Below, piece by piece: positions 12,557-18,738 of a stretch of 64,000 bases of DNA. Below the pieces are notes generated by a model. That model was not told the DNA's origin and did not search any database. It saw only the letters and a list, made by a program, of their open reading frames with translations. Source of the DNA: Streptomyces sp. NRRL S-87 (GTDB taxonomy: Bacteria > Actinomycetota > Actinomycetes > Streptomycetales > Streptomycetaceae); the NCBI RefSeq assembly GCF_000719335.1, contig NZ_JOGB01000005.1:1-64000 (forward strand), given 5' to 3'. Numbering within the stretch: the stretch's first letter is position 1; each line of letters begins with the position of its first letter. The translations under genes were made by a program, and so were the position numbers.

Positions 12557-12763
12557 GTGTCCAATCCGTTCGAGGACGACTCGGCCGAGTACAAGGTTCT
12601 GATCAACGGAGAGGGCCAGCATTCGCTCTGGCCGGCCTTCGCCGCGGTGCCGGCGGGCTGGACGGTGGCCCTCGACGACGCACCCCGGCAGACCTGCCTG
12701 GCGTACGTGGAGGAGCACTGGACCGACCTGCGGCCGCTCAGCCTCGTCGCCGCGATGTCCTGA
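12557..12763 (+). CDS. mbtH: MbtH-like NRPS chaperone
   Basis: A 68-residue protein with the complete MbtH signature: SNPFEDD at the N-terminus, VLINGEGQHSLWP, VPAGW and the conserved Trp in HWTDLRP. MbtH proteins bind NRPS adenylation domains and are often required for their folding or activity, so this should serve the NRPSs at the left. The start is GTG 12557, with GGAGG at 12546-12550; the frame is open upstream to 12347, but no other start has a ribosome site or keeps the family length. It is the first gene of the putative Dpg operon, 42 bases before dpgA. Confidence 0.96.
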   Translation: MSNPFEDDSAEYKVLINGEGQHSLWPAFAAVPAGWTVALDDAPRQTCLAYVEEHWTDLRPLSLVAAMS

Positions 12764-12805
12764 CCACCGTCCTGACGCCTGCTTTCCGGCAGAGAAGGCA
12801 CCGAG

Positions 12806-13882
12806 GTGCGCAGCGTGATGAGTGAGGCACTGAATCCGCCGCCGCCCCGGCTGACGGGGCTCGGTACGGCCAATCCGGCGACCAGTTACTCGCAGGAGGA
12901 CGTCCTGCGGATCTTCGGGATCACCGATCCCCGGGTCGTCTCCCTCTTCCTCAACAGTCATATAGAGCGGCGGTACCTCCACCTGCCGCCGCTCGACGCG
13001 AACGGCGTGCCGCGGATCGAGACCCAGGGCGAGCTGCTGCGCAAGCACCGCGCCGACGGGATCGAACTCGCCGCCCACGCCCTGGAGTCCTGCCTCAAGG
13101 ACATGGGGGCCGACCCGGCGGACATCGGCCACCTGTGCTGTGTCACGTCCACCGGGCTGCTCACCCCCGGGTTCAGCGCCCTGCTCATCCAGGAGCTGGG
13201 CCTGCCGGTCACCTGCGGCCGGCTCGACGTGGTCGGCATGGGCTGCAACGCCGGACTGAACGGCCTCAACGTCTCGGCGGCCTGGGCCAGTCGCAACCCC
13301 GGCCGGCTCGCCGTCATGATCTGCGTGGAGGCCTGCTCCGCCGCCTACGTCTTCGACGGCACCCTGCGCACGGCCGTGGTCAACGGGCTGTTCGGCGACG
13401 GTGCCGCGGCCGTCGGACTGATGGCCGGCGGCCCCGCCCAGGGCCCGGAGGTCCTCAGGTTCACCAGCCGGATCATCCCGGAGGCGATCGAGGCCATGCG
13501 CTACGACTGGGACGAGGACCACGGCAAGTTCAGCTTCTACATCGACCGGGACGTGCCCTACGTCGTCGGCGCCCACGCCGAGGAGGCGGTCGGGAACCTG
13601 CTGCGGGGCACGGGGCTGCGGCGCAGCGACATCTCCCAGTGGATCGTGCACTCCGGCGGCAAGAAGGTCATCGACGCCGTCAAGATCAACCTGGGCCTCG
13701 CCGCCCACGACCTGCGGCACACCTCCTCGGTGCTCAGGGACTACGGAAACCTCTCCAGCGGTTCGTTCCTCTTCTCCCTCCAGCGGCTCACCGCCGAGGA
13801 CGTCACCCGGCCCGGCGACCACGGCGTACTGATGACCATGGGGCCGGGGTCCACCATCGAGACGGCGCTCCTCAAGTGGTAG
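12806..13882 (+). CDS. dpgA: DpgA, type III polyketide synthase (3,5-dihydroxyphenylacetyl-CoA synthase)
   Basis: A 358-residue chalcone/stilbene-synthase-like enzyme. The catalytic cysteine is C147 in VVGMGCNAGLNGL; the His and Asn of the triad are expected in WIVHSGGKKVIDAV and the region after DYGNLSSGS; the C-terminal loop ends TMGPGSTIETALL. DpgA condenses four malonyl-CoA units to a cyclised C8 product, the first step to Dpg. Identity follows from the sequence and from the order dpgA-dpgB-dpgC-hpgT as in glycopeptide clusters. The start used is GTG 12806 (AGAAGG at 12793-12798); GTG 12815 or ATG 12818 would shorten the N-terminus by three or four residues. Confidence 0.93.
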   Translation: MRSVMSEALNPPPPRLTGLGTANPATSYSQEDVLRIFGITDPRVVSLFLNSHIERRYLHLPPLDANGVPRIETQGELLRKHRADGIELAAHALESCLKDMGADPADIGHLCCVTSTGLLTPGFSALLIQELGLPVTCGRLDVVGMGCNAGLNGLNVSAAWASRNPGRLAVMICVEACSAAYVFDGTLRTAVVNGLFGDGAAAVGLMAGGPAQGPEVLRFTSRIIPEAIEAMRYDWDEDHGKFSFYIDRDVPYVVGAHAEEAVGNLLRGTGLRRSDISQWIVHSGGKKVIDAVKINLGLAAHDLRHTSSVLRDYGNLSSGSFLFSLQRLTAEDVTRPGDHGVLMTMGPGSTIETALLKW

Positions 13883-13920
13883 CTCCTTCCCTCCCAGCGT
13901 CAGGACGGGCGAGACAACTG

Positions 13921-14598
13921 ATGGACATAGACCCGGACACCGACTTCACGGTCGGGTTCCACAGCGCCGAGCCGCTCGACTCCGCCGCGGTCCGGAAGCT
14001 GACCGAGATCTGCGACCGCGTGGAGGACGCCGGCACCGGCGACGTCCTCCTCGTCCGCCTGCACGGCGGACCGCCGGCCGACGGGGCCCGGACCGGGCCC
14101 CGGGTGCCCGACGTCCACCTCGTCAACAAGTGGGAGCGGGCCGTGCGCCGGATGGAGCGGCTGCCGGTGGCCACGGTGGCGCTGGCCACCGGCGAGTGCG
14201 CCGGACTCGCCGCCGAGGTCCTGCTGGCGACGGACCACCGGGTGGCCGGCCCGGACCTCGTGCTCCGGCTGCCCACCTCCGACGGGGTCACCTGGCCGGG
14301 CATGGCGCTGTTCCGGCTGGCGCACCAGGTCGGCGTCCACCGGGCCCGCGCGGCGGCCCTGTTCGGCGCGCCGACCACGGCCGCGAAGGCGCTCGCCCTC
14401 GGGCTCGTCGACGAGGTCGCCGACGACCCGGACCAGGCCCTGGCCGCGGCCGTGAAGGCGTTCCAGGGCGCGCGGGCGGCGGACGTCGCCGTCCGCCGGC
14501 GGTTGCTCATGGACGCGGCCACCACCAGCTTCGAGGACGCGCTCGGCTCGCACCTGGCCGCGTGCGACCGCGCCCTGCGCCCCGCCGGACAGGGCTGA
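13921..14598 (+). CDS. dpgB: DpgB, enoyl-CoA hydratase-like partner of DpgA
   Basis: A 225-residue crotonase-fold protein (LPVATVALATGECAGLAAE, DHRVAGPDLVLRLP, CoA-pocket region LFGAPTTAAKALALGLVDEV). DpgB proteins are short, diverged crotonases that raise turnover and help dehydration/aromatisation of the DpgA product. It starts 38 bases after dpgA. Its short length, direct position after dpgA and lack of typical hydratase Glu pairs fit DpgB rather than a beta-oxidation enzyme. DpgD, the second crotonase of most Dpg clusters, is not seen in the window. Confidence 0.87.
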   Translation: MDIDPDTDFTVGFHSAEPLDSAAVRKLTEICDRVEDAGTGDVLLVRLHGGPPADGARTGPRVPDVHLVNKWERAVRRMERLPVATVALATGECAGLAAEVLLATDHRVAGPDLVLRLPTSDGVTWPGMALFRLAHQVGVHRARAAALFGAPTTAAKALALGLVDEVADDPDQALAAAVKAFQGARAADVAVRRRLLMDAATTSFEDALGSHLAACDRALRPAGQG

Positions 14599-14675
14599 AC
14601 CGTCCGGCCGGGCGGCGCCCGACCGCCCGGCCGCGCGGAGCCACCCCACCCACCGCGACCGGACAGGGACCCCGC

Positions 14676-16034
14676 ATGCCACGAACCACCGCGCCCGAGC
14701 CCTCCGACCTCCCCGCCCCGCCCGACACCACCGGCGACTTCACCGCTGACGCGGCCCGGGTCGGCGCGTACCTCCGGGAGGCGGGCGAGCGCACGGCCGG
14801 ACTGCCGCCCCGCCGGGAGCGCTCCCCCGAGCAGCAGGAGCGGGTGGAGGGGGTCCGCAGCGCCGCCCGCACCGCCCGGCTGGCCTTCGTCCGCGAGCAC
14901 GGCGGGCGGCTCCACGACGCCCTCACCGACGGCGGGCGCACCCCCCTCGGGCTGCGCGAACTCGCCTTCGGCGCTGCCGACTTCCTCCCGGGACTGGTCC
15001 CGACCGCCGAGACCGTGGCGGCGGAGCGGCGGTGCACCCAGCCCGAGAAGGAGGGCCACGAGGTCGACCAGGGCATCCTCTTCTGGGGCCTGCTGCGCGC
15101 CCCGGAGGCCGGCCGGCGGATCCTGGACGCCATGCGCCGCCCCATGCCCCGGTCGCTGGGCGCGCTCGCGGAGTTCCGCCGCACCGGCACCGCCGCCCTC
15201 GGCACCGTCACCGTCGAACGCCGCGACGGGATCGGCCACGTCACCGTGCACAACCTCGACTGCCTCAACGCCGAGGACGACGCCCTCGCCGACGACTTCG
15301 AAACCGCCGTCGACCTCGTCCTGCTCGACGACGGGGTCCGGGCGGGCGTGGTCCGCGGGGCCCCCATGACCCACACCCGCTACGCCGGCCGGCGGGTCTT
15401 CAGCTCCGGCATCAACCTGACCCGGCTGTACAACGGCCAGATCTCCTTCGTCGACTTCCTGCTCCGCCGCGAGGTCGGCTACATCCACAAGATCCTGCGC
15501 GGCCTGAGCGGCGTACCCGGCGAGCCCGCCGGACCCTTCGCCGGCGGCGGCTGGGAGAAGCCCTGGCTCGCCGCCGTCGACACCTTCGCCATCGGCGGCG
15601 GCATGCAACTGCTGCTGGTCTTCGACCAGGTCGTCGCCGAGAACGACGCCTACTTCAGCCTGCCCGCCGTCCAGGAGGGCATCGTCCCGGGGGCCGCGAA
15701 CTTCCGGCTCGGCCGCGTCCTCGGCCACCGCCGCGCCCGCCAGGTGATCCTCGGCGGGAGGAAGATCCGCGCGGCCGACCCCGACGGGCTGCTCCTCGCC
15801 GACGACGTGGTCGAGCCCGAGCAGATGGACAAGGCCGTACGGTCCGCCGCCGAGGCCCTGGACAACCCCTCGGTCACCGCCAACCGCAGGATGCTCAACC
15901 TCGCGGACGAGCCGGAGGACGGCTTCCGCCGGTACATGGCCGAGTTCTCCCTGGAGCAGTCCCGGCGGCTGTACAGCGCCGACGTGATGGACAACCTGGA
16001 GCGGACCTGGATCAGCCGCTCCCGCCGCAGCTGA
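14676..16034 (+). CDS. dpgC: DpgC, cofactor-independent 3,5-dihydroxyphenylacetyl-CoA 1,2-dioxygenase
   Basis: A 452-residue crotonase-superfamily protein with the roughly 200-residue helical N-terminal extension characteristic of DpgC, followed by the crotonase core (FSSGINLTRLYNGQISF, DTFAIGGGMQLLLVFD, QEGIVPGAANFRLGR). DpgC uses O2 without metal or flavin to turn 3,5-dihydroxyphenylacetyl-CoA into 3,5-dihydroxyphenylglyoxylate. Length and family match are excellent. The ATG at 14676 follows a 77-base gap after dpgB without a clear strong ribosome site (GGACAGGGAC upstream). Confidence 0.94.
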   Translation: MPRTTAPEPSDLPAPPDTTGDFTADAARVGAYLREAGERTAGLPPRRERSPEQQERVEGVRSAARTARLAFVREHGGRLHDALTDGGRTPLGLRELAFGAADFLPGLVPTAETVAAERRCTQPEKEGHEVDQGILFWGLLRAPEAGRRILDAMRRPMPRSLGALAEFRRTGTAALGTVTVERRDGIGHVTVHNLDCLNAEDDALADDFETAVDLVLLDDGVRAGVVRGAPMTHTRYAGRRVFSSGINLTRLYNGQISFVDFLLRREVGYIHKILRGLSGVPGEPAGPFAGGGWEKPWLAAVDTFAIGGGMQLLLVFDQVVAENDAYFSLPAVQEGIVPGAANFRLGRVLGHRRARQVILGGRKIRAADPDGLLLADDVVEPEQMDKAVRSAAEALDNPSVTANRRMLNLADEPEDGFRRYMAEFSLEQSRRLYSADVMDNLERTWISRSRRS

Positions 16035-16062
16035 TCCCGCGACAGACGTGGAGGGTGGAGGA

Positions 16063-17394
16063 ATGGCCGATCGACCGGCGCTGCTCGCCGAACCGGTACG
16101 GGAGCTCGACCGCCGCGAGCTCCACGCATCCGTCAGCGATCCCGTGATGGAATCGGTGACGCTGCTGACCGACGTGATGTCCCAGTACCCCGACGCGGTC
16201 TCGTTCGCGCCGGGGGCCCCGCACGAGAGCTTCTTCGAGGGCGTGGACGTCGCCCGGCACATCGAGAGCTACGTCGCCTACCTGTGCCGGGAGCGCGGGA
16301 TGTCCCCGGCCCGGGCCCGGCGCCGGATCCTCCAGTACGGATCCACCCCCGGCCTGATCAACGAACTGGTCGCGGGCGTCCTGCGGACCGACGAGGGCAT
16401 CGACGTGCCGCCCGAGGCCGTGGTGGTGACCGTCGGCTGCCAGGAGGCCATCTTCATCGCCCTGCGGGCCCTGCACGCCACCCCCGACGACGTCCTGCTG
16501 GTCGCCGACCCCTGCTACGTCGGTGCGGTCGGCGCCGCCCGCCTGCTCGGCCTCGACATCCGGCCGGTGGAGCAGCGGCCGGACGGCTCCGTGCTGCCCG
16601 ACCTCGTCCGCGTCTGCCGGGAGGTGCGCGCCGAGGGCAGGCGGCCCCGGGCCCTGTACCTCGTACCGGACTTCTCCAACCCCTCCGGCAGCCGGATGGC
16701 CCTGCCCGACCGGCACGCGCTGCTCGCCGCCGCGGCCGAGGAGGACCTGCTCGTCCTGGAGGACAACCCGTACGGGTTCACCGCGGCCCCGGAGACCAAG
16801 CTGCCCACCCTCAAGGCGCTGGACCGCGGGGGCCGGGTGGTCCACCTCGGCACGTTCGCCAAGGTCTGCATCCCCGGGGTCCGCGTCGGGTACGCGGTCG
16901 CCGACCAGACCGTACGCGGCCCCGACGGACGCACCCGGCTGCTCGCCGCCGAGCTGGCGGCCGTCAAGAGCATGGTCACCGTGAACACCTCGCCGGTCGG
17001 CCAGGCCGTGATCGGCGGCATGCTGGTCGAGGCCGGCGGGACGCTGCGGGCGATGGTCGAGGAGAAGTCGGCCTTCTACCGGCGCAACCTGCGGCTGCTC
17101 CTCGACGCCCTCGACAGCGCCTTCCCCGAGGACCTCAGGGCCCGGACGGGGATCCGCTGGGACGCCCCCGAGGGGGGCTTCTTCCTCGTCATGACGCTGC
17201 CCTTCGAGGTGGACGACGCCGTACTGGAGGAGTCCGCACGGGACTTCGGCGTCCTGTGGACCCCCATGAGCCACTTCTTCGTCGGGGGCAAGGGCGGTGC
17301 GCGGCAGATCCGGCTGTCCCTCAGCTACCTGGACGACGACGAGATCGAGGAGGGCGTCCGCCGCCTCGCCGCCTTCGTCGCCGCCCGGACGTAG
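16063..17394 (+). CDS. hpgT: HpgT-type PLP aminotransferase forming 3,5-dihydroxyphenylglycine
   Basis: A 443-residue class I/II aminotransferase. Visible features are LQYGSTPG, VTVGCQEAIFIALRAL, VPDFSNPSG, EDNPYGF and the PLP lysine K267 in HLGTFAKVCIPGVRVGY; the C-terminal Arg is in GGARQIRLSLSY. Its place after dpgC matches HpgT/PgaT of glycopeptide clusters, which transaminates 3,5-dihydroxyphenylglyoxylate (and 4-hydroxyphenylglyoxylate where Hpg genes exist). No Hpg pathway genes are in the window, so Dpg is the likely product. ATG 16063 is chosen because GGAGGG (16050-16055) lies seven bases upstream; an in-frame GTG at 16048 lacks such a site. It is the last gene of the operon. Confidence 0.91.
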   Translation: MADRPALLAEPVRELDRRELHASVSDPVMESVTLLTDVMSQYPDAVSFAPGAPHESFFEGVDVARHIESYVAYLCRERGMSPARARRRILQYGSTPGLINELVAGVLRTDEGIDVPPEAVVVTVGCQEAIFIALRALHATPDDVLLVADPCYVGAVGAARLLGLDIRPVEQRPDGSVLPDLVRVCREVRAEGRRPRALYLVPDFSNPSGSRMALPDRHALLAAAAEEDLLVLEDNPYGFTAAPETKLPTLKALDRGGRVVHLGTFAKVCIPGVRVGYAVADQTVRGPDGRTRLLAAELAAVKSMVTVNTSPVGQAVIGGMLVEAGGTLRAMVEEKSAFYRRNLRLLLDALDSAFPEDLRARTGIRWDAPEGGFFLVMTLPFEVDDAVLEESARDFGVLWTPMSHFFVGGKGGARQIRLSLSYLDDDEIEEGVRRLAAFVAART

Positions 17395-17436
17395 GCCGCC
17401 TCCTGCGGATCTCGCCGGTGGCCCGGGACCGGGCCG

Positions 17437-17468
17437 GGCGCCCGGGCGGAACCCTCCGCCCGGGCGCC
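17437..17468. terminator. Hairpin between hpgT and the convergent gene
   Basis: Perfect 14-bp stem (GGCGCCCGGGCGGA / TCCGCCCGGGCGCC) with an ACCC loop, placed between two converging genes (stops at 17394 and 17500). It probably ends both transcripts. Confidence 0.75.
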
Positions 17469-17499
17469 TCGCCGTGGCGCCCGTTCCCGCCGGGCGGGT

Positions 17500-18294
17500 T
17501 CAGAGCAGGGCGAGCGGTTCCCGTTCGGCCACGCCGGCCCCCCGGCCCACCGGGGTCCCACCGTCCAGCGGCGCCCCCTCGTCCAGCAGGGCCGCCTCGT
17601 CCACCGGTGACGCGCCGTCGGCTCTCCTGCGCCCCGTCAGCACGCCTCCCGGCCGTACGCCCGGGCGCAGCACCGGCTCCCCGGCGCGCAGCGCGCTGCT
17701 GATCCGGTGCTCGTCCACCTCGCGCCCGTCGAGCAGGGCCGGCAGCACGAGGGCCGCCAGCCCGCTGTCCGGGACGTCGACCGGGCAACTGGTGCGCCCC
17801 GGATCGGCGGCGATCACGGCCTCCGGACGGCTGCCGAAGACCATCGTGAACCCCCCTGTGTTGACGACGAGTTGGGCCTGCGTACGGCCCCCGACGACCA
17901 GCCGGCCGGCGTCGTCGCCGTGGTGGCCCTGGACCCGCCCCGAGACCGCCAGGTCGCCGGCCACGACGAACCGGGGACGTCCGGAGAGCAGCAGGTTGCG
18001 GGCCCGCAGGTCGCCCGTGACCAGGAAGAGGCCGCTGCCGGCCTCGTCCCACCAGTCGACGTCCCCCTCGACGGTGAGGTCACCGTCGACCACGACGTCG
18101 TAGGGCAGCGCGGCGGACGCGGGATCGGGTGCCAGGTCCCCCAGGACGGATAAGTTCCCCCGATGGAGCCGGACTTGGCGTCCCCTGGTGAAGCCGGGGT
18201 GGGGCGTCCCGAGGGTGGCCGACGGGCCGTGCCGCTCCAGGGCCTCCTCCACCGGCACCACGTCCCACGTGGAGGTCAGGCGCTCGAAAGACAT
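17500..18294 (-). CDS. Protein of unknown function with beta-helix-like GDL repeats
   Basis: A 264-residue protein with no family I can name. Its middle holds short beta-strand repeats of the form V-x-GDL-x-V-x-G: VDGDLTVEGDV, VTGDLRARNLLLSG, VAGDLAVSGRV, VVGGRTQAQLVV. This is the pattern of polymer-forming/bactofilin-like or other right-handed beta-helix proteins. It has no signal peptide or membrane segment, and a Gly/Ala/Pro-rich tail. The ATG at 18294 has GAAGGTGAGGG upstream. It runs against the NRPS operon and divergently from the LAL regulator, sharing a 444-base intergenic region. A role in the cluster is not shown. Confidence 0.72.
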   Translation of the reverse strand: MSFERLTSTWDVVPVEEALERHGPSATLGTPHPGFTRGRQVRLHRGNLSVLGDLAPDPASAALPYDVVVDGDLTVEGDVDWWDEAGSGLFLVTGDLRARNLLLSGRPRFVVAGDLAVSGRVQGHHGDDAGRLVVGGRTQAQLVVNTGGFTMVFGSRPEAVIAADPGRTSCPVDVPDSGLAALVLPALLDGREVDEHRISSALRAGEPVLRPGVRPGGVLTGRRRADGASPVDEAALLDEGAPLDGGTPVGRGAGVAEREPLALL

Positions 18295-18738
18295 GTTCCC
18301 TCACCTTCTGAGTTCCGGACCGTCCGGGTGCGGTCGGACCGACCGCCGGGGCCGGGCGGGTGGTTGATGCGCGTAGACGGACCGCAGGCACATGCGTTCA
18401 CGCTGGGAAGGGGACCCTTTCGGACGGGGCGGGGCGCACCGCCGGCCAGGCGCGGCAGGGGCCGACGGGCCGTTGGCCGGGAACGTGCGTCCGGGGGACA
18501 TGCGGTGAAGCAGGGGTGTCGAAGCCGTGGACTCGGTGTCAGTGTCGACTCCGTTCGCGTAATGGCACATCAGCTGCCCCGAACTCGAACTACCCTGCAA
18601 CACGAGCCCGTTCCGGACATCGGTAGAACTACGTAATCACGTCGATGGCCAGGGCCGGGCCGTAGCATGTGCAGCGTTGGTGGCCGACCGCGGGCAACGG
18701 GGGCGAGCGTCTGCCGCTGCGACCGGGGGGAGCGTCTT
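18295..18738. promoter_or_regulatory. Divergent intergenic region upstream of the LAL regulator
   Basis: No supported gene lies in these 444 bases. They must hold promoters for the gene on the left (minus strand) and the LAL regulator. A possible -10, TAGCAT (18663-18668), lies 70 bases before the chosen GTG start but has only a weak -35. The part around 18590-18645 is less GC-rich and contains small palindromes (GTAGAACTAC, TACGTA). No strong operator was recognised. Confidence 0.4.

Noticed and set aside
18667..18738. ATG 18667 as start of the LAL regulator
   Set aside because: It lacks a ribosome site and adds a Cys/Arg-rich leader; GTG 18739 has a GGGGGGAG site.
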